The notes beneath the pieces are model-generated. The model had not been told where the DNA came from. It worked only from the letters and a program-made list of their open reading frames with translations, and did no database searches. Of a stretch of DNA of 64,000 nucleotides, positions 32,590 through 43,490 are shown in pieces. Positions within the stretch are counted from its first letter, which is position 1. Each line of letters begins with the position of its first letter. The DNA is taken from positions 149,544,779 to 149,608,778 of the forward strand of contig OZ018331.1 of NCBI GenBank assembly GCA_963969495.1. Direction: 5' to 3'. Source of the stretch: Ceratothoa steindachneri (taxonomy: Eukaryota; Arthropoda; Malacostraca; Isopoda; Cymothoidae). Position numbers and translations under genes: made by a program.

Positions 32590-33290
32590 ATATTTATGTG
32601 GTTATTATAGACAGGGCACTTGATTTATAAAAAGGACACTGGGTTATTTATAAGATTATTATAGACAGAACACTTGACCATTTATGAGATTTAGATGACA
32701 TTTGGTTATTTATGTGGTTAAAATAAACAGGACATCTAGTCATTTATGTGATTAGTATAGGACACTTGGTAAATTATAGAAGACTTGGTAATTTATGTGA
32801 TTATTATAGGACACTTGGTAATTTATGTGATTATTATAGAGAAGCCACTTGGTCATTTATGTGATTATTATAGAGAGGCCACTTGGTCATTTATGTGATT
32901 ATTATAGAAAGGCCACTTGGTCATTTATGCGATTATTATAGAGAGGACACTTGGTCATTTATGTGATTATTACAGATTGGGCACTTGGTCATTTATGTGA
33001 TTATTATAGACAGGGCACTTGGTCATTTTGTGATTATTATAGAGAGGCCACGTGGTCATTTATGTGATTATTATAGAGAGGCCACTTGGTCATTTATGTG
33101 ATTATTATAGAGAGGCCACTTGGTCATTTATGTGGCCATTATAGAAAGGCCACTTGGTCATTTATGTGATTATTACAGACAGGGCACTTGGTCATTTATG
33201 TGATTATTATAGACAGGGCACTTGGTCATTTTGTGATTATTATAGACAGGGCACTTGATCGATTATAAGTTTTATAGAAGGGCCACATGG
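32590..33290. repeat. 34-bp minisatellite
   Basis: The unit GACAGGGCACTTGGTCATTT followed by ATGTGATTATTATA recurs about 20 times. The first half alternates between GACAGGGCACTT and GAGAGGCCACTT variants, and the middle units are nearly identical. Confidence 0.9.
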
Positions 33291-33932
33291 TCACATAAAT
33301 CTAATGAAGGAATTATTTGAGCCAAGTGTTTCTCTAGTTTATATTCAGTCGAGTTTATGTTCCAAATTACACTTTAGTGTTTCTATTTCGAACCTCGAAA
33401 GAAGTGTGAGTAGTTCTCGCGGCGGCTGCAAATTGGCGGGCGAGGAGGAAAGGCTTTGCTTATTTCTCTATTTATTACAAAATCAGGAATCGGAATTCAA
33501 CGCCCGCATCTACGCCCCAAGGTTTGCCCGGGGCTGGAGGGGTCAAAGAAGTGGTAAAGTTAGTGGAAGTTAAAATCGAAGGAAGGGACATCCTGCCCTT
33601 ATCCCCATGCGACCCTCCATAGCGCGCTTAACCTTTTCAGATGAGCCGGACCCCTCGGCGGATGTTGGCGCTCGGAGGGTACGCGTACCTCCAGATGTCA
33701 GCTGCACCCTGTTATCTTTTGGCGGAGAATCCGATTTCGTTGAGGAATGAGGGCAGGTCAGGAGAGTTGCGTGATTCTCCACCCTTAAGGTCCTAAGCAG
33801 TCTCTGTTTGAGCCTCTCGGGCCAAAGTATTACCCCACACATTGACGCTTCAACTAACTTCACCACTTTCTTTGTAATCATCGAAAAAATTGACATATCC
33901 TTACGTCGGTTTTATCTTATTTTTAATACATT

Positions 33933-33963
<31 letters not shown>

Positions 33964-34059
33964 CAAATAATAATAATAATAAAATAATAGTAATAATAAT
34001 AATGTGATGTTAATGATAACAGTAGTTTGGTATTTTGAAGTCTTTTATTTCTTGCTAGT
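33291..34059. other. Unannotated DNA with (AAT)n
   Basis: An AAT/AATA microsatellite spans about 33940-34004. Open frames at 33304-33573 (+) and 33570-33896 (-) show no recognised domain and are not called as genes. Confidence 0.45.
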
Positions 34060-34225
34060 GGACCTACCGATTACCGCGGGCTCCGAACCACGACTATCTC
34101 GAGCGGTTGGTATCCGCCGTGAAGGCAACCCGAAACGATACTCCATCCGGCGACTTAGCATACCTGGTGTGGCTTAACTTCGCTGCAATCGGGAGAGGTC
34201 CATGGATTGGCGGTTAATGCGGTGC
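34060..34225. repeat. GC-rich island related to 10383-10600
   Basis: Shares GATTACCGCGGGCTCCGAACC and ACTCCATCCGGCGACTTA with the island at 10383, in the same order and similar spacing. See that entry for the Pol III-like B box on the minus strand. Confidence 0.35.
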
Positions 34226-35889
34226 GTTGACGTGTATTTGACTTTAGGCTAAAAAACCGCTCGCCTCCATTGCTATTATTTCATGAATATTCTACGTAAA
34301 TACGCCGTTATATTCTAATTTTTAATGTAATGAATTAATATAATATTAATGGTATTCTATAAAATTCATCCTATATACCAAATGGTAGCATGGTAGTCTA
34401 AAAATTATGTTATATGCTAGTTTCTTTATTTGGTTTGTGCTTTTGGTGTGTTTGAATTCAGTCTTTTGTCCTCGAGGAAACAGAGTTTGTTTACCTCCGC
34501 CATACTTGTTGAATCTTCGCTTGTGGACGGAATCTTAGTGACAAAAGAATTGGCTTTGTCGGAGGACAAAAAGGTAAAAGAAATGTCCTTTTCTATGCGA
34601 TTTAAGAGCCGAGATAACGAACAACACCCATCTATAGTAAAAATACAAGTTTCTGGATACTTCGAGAATTAAAAGGAATCTAAGTGTTGAAAGATATTTG
34701 CTATTTCCTATGCATAGTTACTTGTATGTGCAAAGACATTCAGACAGTATGTAGGAACTCCAATTTTGCGGTAGGAAAGTAATTTAAAATAGAGTTTGAG
34801 ATCAATTCTGGAGGAGTTTGATTTAGGGTTTTTAAAGTTTGCAAATCACCTTAAGCATAGTTTTAATGAATCCTGCAATAGGAAGTTGGAGTATTTTTTA
34901 TTATGTTTGATGTAAACTATCCAACCTGTATTGTGTTGCTTTGTGGGTGGTGGGTAGGGGTCAAAAGGCTTGTGTAGTACGGTCAGGCCAGAACAGGGAC
35001 GGGGGGGGGGGTGTAAAACATATAAAATATATATAAATAAAAGCAATTAAAGGAAACTCTCTTATGTTCTAAATTTACTATATGTAACTTGTTGCAGTGA
35101 TCACATAGTTAAGATTTTTTGCATATTATCTTTTTAAGATTAATTTTGTGGGAAGATGAAAAATATGAAATTGGTGCAACAAATAGAAATAGTGTAAATT
35201 GCAAGAATAAGCTGTCAAAAAGTCCAAATCAATTATTGAACTCCTAGCAAGACATCATCGATATGAATCAAAGAATCTCCGCCCCCCCACCCCCAAACTG
35301 ATGATAAAATGATAAACCAAACAGTGGAACCGCAACTGCCAATTGAGTCTGCTACTGATAGTAATAAAAAGTAGGCTGAATCTGGAAAAGCCTCTACATC
35401 CTAAACCGCCATTGTACTTATTGACAACAGGATTAGACTTGGCACAGCAGCATTTCTTAAAGTTCAGGAATTTGAATTACCAACTGATGTTCCTAACGAT
35501 AGGGTTAATCATTAATTAACAACTCTCCTTTTTATGGTAACACTGATAAATGGAGAGAAATATAAAGGAGATTGTGTTGGAGTGAAGTGAAGCAATCATT
35601 CTCTTGTGTACTTTGTTTTTTGTATTTACCAAGGACGATGTCTCTTCTCGTATGAATGTATTAACCAATCGTACAGAATGGAATATCGAGAAAGGCGGCA
35701 GAGAAAAGTAAAGGGTCTCATTTAAAACGAAGAAAATTTTAATTTGCACAACGAAAACTACAACTGAAATTAAAAGAATTAAAAAATGCGATTCTTTAAT
35801 TCCCCCCTCCCTTTCTTAATATTCCATCCCGAATAGAACATTGCATTGCAAGAAGGAAAAGTAAGGCAACAATAATGGGTTATTATTCA
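34226..35889. other. AT-rich DNA without recognised genes
   Basis: A G run lies at 34999-35010. Frames at 34430-34672 (+) and 35516-35749 (-) have no recognisable motifs. Part of the stretch upstream of 35890 may belong to the hAT relic but could not be aligned. Confidence 0.45.
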
Positions 35890-36193
35890 ATTGACCAGTT
35901 CAAGTAATAAATTAAAGATGATTCTTCATCACATTCTTGATATCTTATTTTTGTCAGAGAGAGGGATCACATTCCGTGAGATGAGCAAATGTAAATGCAC
36001 GGAAGAATGAAATAGGGCTGCAAGGACCTATCAAATGAAATACAAAATGAATTTATTGGACTCTACGTGTATATAGATCATTTGTGCCTAAGAAAATCAT
36101 TGAAGAAATAAAAGCTGAAAATTAGTTTGCAATCGCTATTGATGGAGCACCGGATTGTTCTCTTAAATAACAGCTAGCATTGGTTACCTGATG
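35890..36193 (+). pseudogene. hAT (ZMYM1-like) transposase relic, N-terminal part
   Basis: Broken plus-strand frames contain SNKLKMILHHILDILFLSER then GITFRE, and KKIIEEIKAEN-x-FAIAIDGAPDCS. These match hAT-type transposases annotated as zinc finger MYM-type protein 1-like (I.FL.ERGLAFRG; IIEEIK...YFSI.VD.TPD.S). The Asp of IAIDGAPD corresponds to the first catalytic region. The relic is interrupted by a mariner at the TA of 36194. Confidence 0.7.
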
Positions 36194-36223
36194 TACGAGG
36201 GGAGGTCAATAGGTTTTGCGAAT
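36194..36223. repeat. Mariner left terminal inverted repeat
   Basis: TACGAGGGGAGGTCAATAGG followed by TTTTGCGAAT; the counterpart lies at 37461-37492. Confidence 0.9.
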
Positions 36224-36373
36224 CAGTAGGGCAAAACAGAGGAAGGGGGATGGCTGATTGTGGGGAGGGTAGGACAAGTTATGGCAAGTCAGGACCCGCA
36301 GCCGCACGCTCCTGCCGCGTCTATTTAAGAAGCAATAGCTGATCGCAGATCGTCAGTCACAAATTTTTCAACA

Positions 36374-37424
36374 ATGGAGAAGGTTGAGCACCGCGCAGTG
36401 ATCAAACTTTTGACCAAGGAAGGCAAGAATGCAAAAGAGATCCATGAACGCATGGTTGCAGTGTACACCAACACCGCCCCTTCCTATGCAACCATTGTTC
36501 GCTGGAATAGGGAGTTCCGCCATGGTCGTGAGTCCCTTGAAGATGGCTCCCGTCCAGGACGCCAGTCAGACGGGACCAACGAGGACAATGTGGCGCGTGT
36601 GGAGAGGATGATCCTCGAAAATCGACGGGTGAAGGACGAAGAAATCGAGCGAGAACTTGGAATATCATATGGAAGTGTTATCAACATCATCCACAAAAAT
36701 TTGCCCATGACCAAATTCTCTGCCCGTTGGGTCCCTAGAAACCTCACTCTCCATGATCGACTTCAACGTCGTCAAAATTCGGAGGAGCTGCTGCTCCTGT
36801 ACAACCAAGACCTCGCGCGATTCGAGTCACGCATAGTGACAGGTGATAAAACATGGGTCAATCATTGGGATCCTGAGACCAGGCTCGAAAGCATGGCCTG
36901 GAAGCACAGGGGCTCTCCGACCCCCATCATGTTCCGGACCCAACCCTCAGCCGGGAAGATCATGGCCACCATCTTCTGGGATTCTGAGGGAGTGTTGATG
37001 GTGGACTATGCGCCTCGTGGAAGGACCATCACAGGCCAATATTACGCCGAGGAACTGGCTGGGTTGAAGAAGTGCATCCGTCAGAAGCGGCGCGGCAAGT
37101 TGACACGCGGTTTCCTGCTCATCCACGACAATGCCCCTGTCCACAAGGCCAGAGTTGCACAAGCTTCCCTGTGCGAGTGCGGATTCGAGGAGCTCAACCA
37201 TCGCCCCCTACAGTCCAGATCTGACCCCTAGCGACTGCTTTTTATTCCGCCAGCTCAAGGCTGCACTGCGTGGACGCCGGTTTGGGCACGATGAAGATGT
37301 CCAACTCGCCGTCCAGGAGTGGATTGAACAGCAGTCGGGAGATTTGTGGTTGTTGGGAATTCGAAGCCTCAGGGACAAGTGGCGCAAGTGCATTGAAGTC
37401 GAGGGTAGTTATACTGAAAAATAA
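36374..37424 (+). pseudogene. Mariner transposase, one frameshift
   Basis: The ATG at 36374 starts a protein with an N-terminal helix-turn-helix (KVEHRAVIKLLTKEGKNAKE), a second HTH (IERELGISYGSVINIIHKNL) and a DDE core: IVTGDKTWVNHWDP (first Asp), LLIHDNAPVHKA (second Asp) and, after a frameshift near 37200, APYSPDLTPSDCFLFRQLK (third Asp in PSD). The spacing between the last two is D34D, diagnostic of mariner. The frame then ends at 37424. It would be about 350 residues, the usual length. The single one-base shift (the original frame stops at 37231) inactivates the protein as it stands. It would cut and paste the element at TA sites. Confidence 0.9.
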
Positions 37425-37460
37425 TAAAACACTTTTCCTCTTATCTCGTTTCCTTATATC

Positions 37461-37492
37461 CGAATTGCAAAACTTATTGACCGCCCCTCGTA
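37461..37492. repeat. Mariner right terminal inverted repeat
   Basis: Inverted match to 36194-36223, ending in CCCCTCGTA. Confidence 0.9.
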
Positions 37493-38170
37493 TGAAGAGG
37501 GAAAATATCAGTTTTTTAATTTATGAACGCTTTCTTGCATTTAGTGAATTTTGCAAAGGTACGGGTGAAGAAATTACAACGAAAATATTAGACTTCTTAG
37601 TAAGTCTCAATTTCAATTTTGAAAATTGTGTAGGTAAGGCAAATGACAACGGCTCCAATATGGCAGGAAAGTACAGTGGTTTCCATGTTATCTTAAAGAG
37701 AAGAATGAGAAGTGTATTTTATCCAGTTGTGCAACTCATACCGATAATATCGTGGTACTTGGAACAGATTGTGTTGAAGCCTGCAGTGAAGGTATAAAAT
37801 ATTCTTTGGAATCACCGAAAATGTTCAATGTCCTTAGTTCAAGTCCCCAGCGGTGGGAAATACTGAAAGAACACTCACTACATACTATGCCAAAGTTAAG
37901 GTGGTCAGCAAGAATTAACTGTGTAATACCAATTGCACAGCATTTGGATAGAGATAGAAATGCGTTGGCACAGCTGAGAGCAGTTAATAATTTGACCGCA
38001 GAGTGTAAGTCTGATCTTTGGGGTATCACAAAATACTTGGGTTCTTTTGAATGTGTACTGATGCAAATCATTTGAATTAAAGGTTTCAAAATGATCAGTG
38101 TGGTCAACTTGTTAATAGAATCTACTGATGCCATCTGTATCTATAAGGCGCTCGATCTGTACCTACAGGC
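37493..38170 (+). pseudogene. hAT (ZMYM1-like) transposase relic, C-terminal part
   Basis: Immediately after the mariner the plus strand continues MKRENISFLIYERFLAFSEF, then LDFLVSLNFNFENCVGKAND with NGSNMAGKYSGFH (the conserved DNG-NM-GKY-G motif with the second catalytic Asp region). After a frameshift near 37735 come SPQRWEILKEHSL, KLRWSARINCV and LGSFECVLMQII, all typical of this hAT group. Joined across the mariner, RY-like codons meet MKREN as in intact family members. Confidence 0.75.
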
Positions 38171-38764
38171 ACAACTTTGTTCGCTCATAACTAACGGTCA
38201 TTCAAACGTATGCGTCAACTGCCAAGCGCACGATGTGAAATGTTCACTCATTGTATCTTATTTGATCGGGAGAGTGCGCAACTCTCCGAATCTGCCTTCA
38301 CTCTACAAATAATAATAATAATCAGCAAGAAAATATTATTTTGTGCCACAATATAAGAATTTTAAATAATAGGTATCTGTATTCATTTGCGAGAGGACTT
38401 TTTCTCCTGGGCAACGCCCGGGCATTGGCTATGAAGAGTGCAGATCTCCTGAAACGGGGACATGGAAGGATATACTTACAAAAGCATGGCGTGTGTCAAT
38501 CGAAATCCGTGTGGTAGATGGTTTTGCTACCCGCAGTCACAGGGATCCCGGATACCCAAGTTTCACTCCGCAAAGAGGATCACGAAATCTTCTTCAGGGT
38601 GAAGGAGTTCCCCAACTTTGTTATCGATGACCTTTCACCTCGTTTTATTTTCGGGAGCCAAGAAAATTTGTGGAAATGTTGATTTTTGTGGCATTTTAAG
38701 CATTTAAATGGGGAATATTAAAAGCTAATAGGAACTAATTTGTAAAATGTAATACTACTCAAAC
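38171..38764. other. Unannotated DNA with a strong hairpin
   Basis: GGGCAACGCCCGGGC near 38417 forms a short GC-rich hairpin. The surrounding 38400-38650 is more GC-rich than its flanks and may be an unidentified repeat. No gene was recognised. Confidence 0.4.
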
Positions 38765-41700
38765 GAACAAATTCACTCTTCTCCATTCGAAATAGGGAAC
38801 CATTGACTGACTTGATCAGGTAGTTCATCACTCTCGTCCATTAGAAATAGGGGAGAATTGACTAACTTGATCAGGTAGTTCATCACTCTCGTCCATTGGA
38901 AATAGAGGACCATTGATTAACTTGATCAAGTAGTTCATAACTCGCGTCCATTGGAAATGAGAGGACCATTGATTAACTTGATCAGGTAGTTCATCACTCT
39001 CGTCCATTGGAAATTGAGGACCATTGATTAACTTGATCAGGTAGTTCATCACTCTCGTCCATTGGAAATTGAGGACCATTGATTAACTTGATCAGGTAGT
39101 TCATCACTCTCGTCCATTGGAAATAGGGGACAATTGACTAACATTTGTCAGGTAGTTCATCACTCTCGTACATTGGAAATAGAGGACCATTGATTAACTT
39201 GATCAGGTGGTTGATCACTCTCGTCCATTGGAAATCGGGGACCATTGACTAACTTGATTAGGTAGTTTATCACTATCGTCCATTGGAAATAGAGGACCAT
39301 CGATTAACTTGATCAGGTAGTTGATCGCTCTCGTCCATTGGAAATAGGGGACCATTGACTAACTTGATCAGGTAGTTCATCACTCTCGTCCATTGGAAAT
39401 AGGGGACAATTGACTAACATTTGTCAGGTAGTTCATCACTCTCGTACATTGGAAATAGAGGACCATTGATTAACTTGATCAGGTGGTTGATCACTCTCGT
39501 CCATTGAAAATAGGGGACCATTGACTAACTTGATTAGGTAGTTCATCACTATCGTCCATTAGAAATAGAGGACCATTGATTAACTTGATCAGGTAGTTGA
39601 TCGCTCTCGTCCATTGGAAATAGGGGACCATTGACTAACTTGATCAGGTGGTTGATCACTCTCGTCCATTAGAAATAGGGGACAATTGACTAACTTGATC
39701 AGGTAGTTCATCACTCTCGTCCATTGGAAATAGAGGACCATTGATTAACTTGATCAAGTAGTTCATAACTCGCGTCCATTGAAAATGAGAGGACCATTGA
39801 TTAACTTGATCAGGTAGTTCATCACTCTCGTCCATTGGAAATTGAGGACCATTGATTAACTTGATCAGGTAGTTCATCACTCTCGTCCATTGGAAATAGG
39901 GGACAATTGACTAACATTTGTCAGGTAGTTCATCACTCTCGTCCATTGGAAATAGAGGACCATTGATTAACTTGATCAGGTGGTTGATCACTCTCGTCCA
40001 TTGGAAATAGGGGACCATTGACTAACTTGATTAGGTAGTTCATCACTATCGTCCATTGGAACTAGAGGACCATTGATTAACTTGATCAGGTAGTTGATCG
40101 CTCTCGTCCATTGGAAATAGGGGACCATTGACTAACTTGATCAGGTGGTTGATCATTCTCGTCCATTGGAAATAGAGGACCATTGATTAACTTGATCAGG
40201 TGGTTGATTACTCTCGTCCATTGGAAATAGGGGCCCATTGACTAACTTAATCAGGTAGTTCATAACTCTCGTCCATTGGAAATAGAGGACCATTGATTAA
40301 CTTGATCAGGTAGTTCATCACTCTCGTCCATTGGAAATAAAGGACCATAGATTATCTTGATCAGCTAGTTCATCACTCTCGTCCATTGGAAATAGGGGAC
40401 CATTGATTAACTTGATCAGGTGGTTGATCACTCTCATCCATTGGAAATAGCGGACCATTGACTAACTTGATTAGGTAGTTCATCACTCTCGTCCATTGGG
40501 AATAGAGGACCATTGATTAACTTGATCAGGTAGTTCATTACTCTCGTCCATTGGAAATAGAGGACCATTGATTATCTTCATCAGGTAGTTCATCACTCTT
40601 GTCCATTGGAAATAGGGGACCATTGACTAATTTGATCAGGTGGTTGATCATTCTCGTCCATTGGGAATAGAGGACCATTGATTAACTTGATCAGGTGGTT
40701 GATCACTCTCGTCCATTGGAAATAGGGGACCATTGACTAACTTGATTAGGTAGTTCATCACTATCGTCCATTGGAACTAGAGGACCATTGATTAACTTGA
40801 TCAGGTAGTTGATCGCTCTCGTCCATTGGAAATAGGGGACCATTGACTAACTTGATCAGGTGGTTGATCATTCTCGTCCATTGGAAATAGGGGACCATTG
40901 ATTAACTTGATCAGGTGGTTGATTACTCTCGTCCATTGGAAATAGGGGCCCATTGACTAACTTAATCAGGTAGTTCATAACTCTCGTCCATTGGAAATAG
41001 AGGACCATTGATTAACTTGATCAGGTAGTTCATCACTCTCGTCCATTGGAAATAAAGGACCATAGATTATCTTGATCAGCTAGTTCATCACTCTCGTCCA
41101 TTGGAAATAGGGGACCATTGATTAACTTGATCAGGTGGTTGATCACTCTCATCCATTGGAAATAGCGGACCATTGACTAACTTGATTAGGTAGTTCATCA
41201 CTCTCGTCCATTGGGAATAGAGGACCATTGATTAACTTGTTCAGGTAGTTCATCACTCTCGTCCATTGGAAATAGAGGACCATTGATTATCTTGATCAGG
41301 TAGTTCATCACTCTTGTCCATTGGAAATAGGGGACCATTGACTAATTTGATCAGGTGGTTGATCATTCTCGTCCATTGGGAATAGAGGACCATTGATTAA
41401 CTTGATCAGGTGGTTGATCACTCTCGTCCATTGGAAATAGGGGACCATTGGCTAACTTGATTAGGTAGTTCATCACTCTCGTCCATTGGAAATAGAGGAC
41501 CATTGATTAACTTGATCAGGTAGTTCATCACTCTCGTCCATTGGAAATAGAGGACCATTTATTATCTTGATCAGGTAGTTTATCACTCTCGTCCTTTGGA
41601 ATAGGGGACCATTGACTAACTTGATCAGGTAGTTGATCACTCTCGTCCATTGGAAATAGAAGACCAATGATTAACTTGATCAGGTGGTTGATCACTCTCG

Positions 41701-42570
41701 TCCATTGGAAATAGGGGACCATTGACTAACTTGATAAGGTAGTGCATCACTATCGTCCATTGTAAATAGAGGACCATTGATTAACTTGATCAGGTGGTTG
41801 ATCACTCTCGTCCATTGGAAATAGAGGACCATTGATTAACTTGATCAGGTAGTTGATCGCTTTCGTCCATTGGAAATAGGGGACCATTGACTAACTTGAT
41901 CAGGTGGTTGATCACTTTCGTCCATTGGAAATCGGGGACCATTGACTAACTTGATCAGGTGGTTGATCACTCTCGTCCATTAGAAATAGGGGACAATTGG
42001 CTAACTAGATCAGGTAGTTGATCACTCTCGTCCATTGGAAATAGAGGACCATTGATTAACTTGATCAGGTGGTTGATCACTCTCGTCCATTGGAAATAGA
42101 GGACCATTGATTAACTTAATCAGGTGGTTGATCACTCTCGTCCATTGGAAATAGGGGACCATTGATTAACTTGATCAAGTAGTTCATAACTCGCGTCCAT
42201 TGGAAATAGGGGACCATTGATTAACTTGATCAGGTGTTTGATCACTCTCATCCATTGGAAATAGCGGACCATTGACTAACTTGATTAGGTAGCTCATCAC
42301 TCTCGTCCATTGGGAATTGAGGACCATTGATTAACTTGATCAGGTAGTTCATCACTCTCGTCCATTGGAAATAGAGGACCATTGATTATCTTGATCAGGT
42401 AGTTCATCACTCTCGTCCATTGGAAATAGAGGACCATTGATTAACTTGATCAGGTGGTTGATCACTCTCGTCCATTGGAAATAGAGGACCATTGATTAAC
42501 TTGATCAGGTAGTTGATCACTCTCGTCCATTGCAAATAGGGGACCATTGACTAACTTGATCAGGTAGTTG
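38765..42570. repeat. 55-bp satellite with 715-bp higher-order repeat
   Basis: About 69 tandem copies of a 55-bp unit (GACCATTGATTAACTTGATC, AGGTAGTTCATCACTCTCGT, CCATTGGAAATAGAG). Variant units mark higher-order periods. The GATTACTCTC variant at 40206 and 40921, GGAACTAG at 40061 and 40776, TTGGGAATAG at 40496 and 41211, and CATCACTCTT at 40591 and 41306 are each exactly 715 bp apart, which is 13 units. A second relationship of about 828 bp (15 units) links the CTCGCGTCC variants at 38941 and 39769, and the CATTTGTCA variants recur at 39141, 39417 and 39914. Minus-strand open frames through the array follow from the unit sequence and are not called as genes. Confidence 0.95.
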
Positions 42571-42810
42571 ATTTTGCCATTCACTTTATGGCAACATTTC
42601 CAAAAGGAGTCAGTTTGATACATCACAAAGACACATGTCGGCCTTATGTAGAGCGGGGCGGTGTATGTGCGTGTGTGCGTTGCTTTTTTTAAAGTTTCAA
42701 TGCGTATATCTTAAAATTTGTGACACTTGAATTAACGTAGTGAAGTTGGATTGAATCCCTTAATTTACATTTTCCAGGGAGGGAAATATTAACCGTTAAT
42801 ATTTTATAAT
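42571..42810. other. Spacer after the satellite
   Basis: Contains a GTGTGTGCGTGTGTGCG run (42660-42680); nothing else recognised. Confidence 0.4.
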
Positions 42811-43095
42811 AGCAAAGTAAACAGACCTAAGTCGCGTGCTCTCAATTATTCTGACCTATGCCCTTATGACCTTCAAAACGTTGGATAATTCCCGGACTAA
42901 CCTTGGGAGAACCTTGACATTATATCATTCAAAAAGGAATGTAAAAAAACATAAGAATTTCAAATTTCGTTAGAATCAGCCGAATAGTTACGATGTTATT
43001 GACAAAAAACTAATTGAACAGTAAAATGGTTACCACCCGACCAACCTACGGACTGACATAGTAACTGATAGAGTGGCATGCACGCGACTAAAAAT
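42811..43095 (+). mobile_element. Palindrome-ended short repeat (MITE-like), copy 2
   Basis: The left end is AGCAAAGTAAACAGACCTAA followed by GTCGCGTGCTCTCAATTATT; the right end is GGCATGCACGCGACTAAAAA. The GTCGCGTGC ends are inverted to each other. The interior shares TTATGACCTT, TCCCGGACTAACCTTGGGA and a GTTAGAATCAGCCGAATAGT block with copies 1 and 3. It has no coding capacity and is about 285 bp. It is the least rearranged copy. Confidence 0.65.
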
Positions 43096-43477
43096 CACAC
43101 ACGAATTTTGTCTATTATGTTAAAACATTTTTTGCTCTGATTTTTTTTTATATGCCATTTCAATGGCTTACATTCGCAGCTGTCATCGTTTTCTTACAAG
43201 GTGTGGCAGGCATGCATCAGCGCTACTAAAGACCACCCTTCCTCGCGCCCTATTTTATGTCCTTTAAAAAAACTAAGCTACCCTTTGTTGTTGTTTTGGT
43301 CGCCAGTACCCTACCGTAGCGATCGAGCCCATTGGACTGTTGCTCCGTGCAGTCGGGATTCATCTGTAGGAAGGACGGCCCAAGCCCCCCCTTCCAAAAA
43401 CCCTCCATGCACACTCCTACCCAGAATCATTCACTTTTCCATTAGTCCACTCTCTGTGACATATTTTCCTTCCCTTT
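43096..43477. other. Unannotated spacer
   Basis: No gene or named element was recognised between the MITE-like copy and LINE-A6. Confidence 0.4.
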
Positions 43478-43490
43478 TGCTCTATCTACT
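43478..43490. repeat. Target-site duplication of LINE-A6 (left)
   Basis: TGCTCTATCTACT is repeated exactly at 44955-44967, directly after the A-rich tail of LINE-A6. Confidence 0.9.

Larger units (their letters stand above)
36194..37492 (+). mobile_element. Mariner transposon inserted in the hAT relic
   Basis: The ends are TACGAGGGGAGGTCAATAGG (36194) and its inverted partner CCGCCCCTCGTA (37492); over 30 bp the terminal repeats differ at only a few bases. The TA at each end is the target duplication. The element is about 1.3 kb, the usual mariner size, and carries one plus-strand transposase. Confidence 0.92.

Noticed and set aside
33570..33896. Minus-strand 108-codon frame as a gene
   Set aside because: No domain, no supporting codon pattern or neighbour; the region looks like an unidentified repeat.
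38828..41722. Minus-strand frames with NYLIKLINGP and DESDELPDQV repeats
   Set aside because: They are the three frames of the 55-bp satellite read in turn, not a protein family.
38765..42570. CRISPR array
   Set aside because: Units are contiguous 55-mers without unique spacers, in a eukaryotic setting; it is a satellite.
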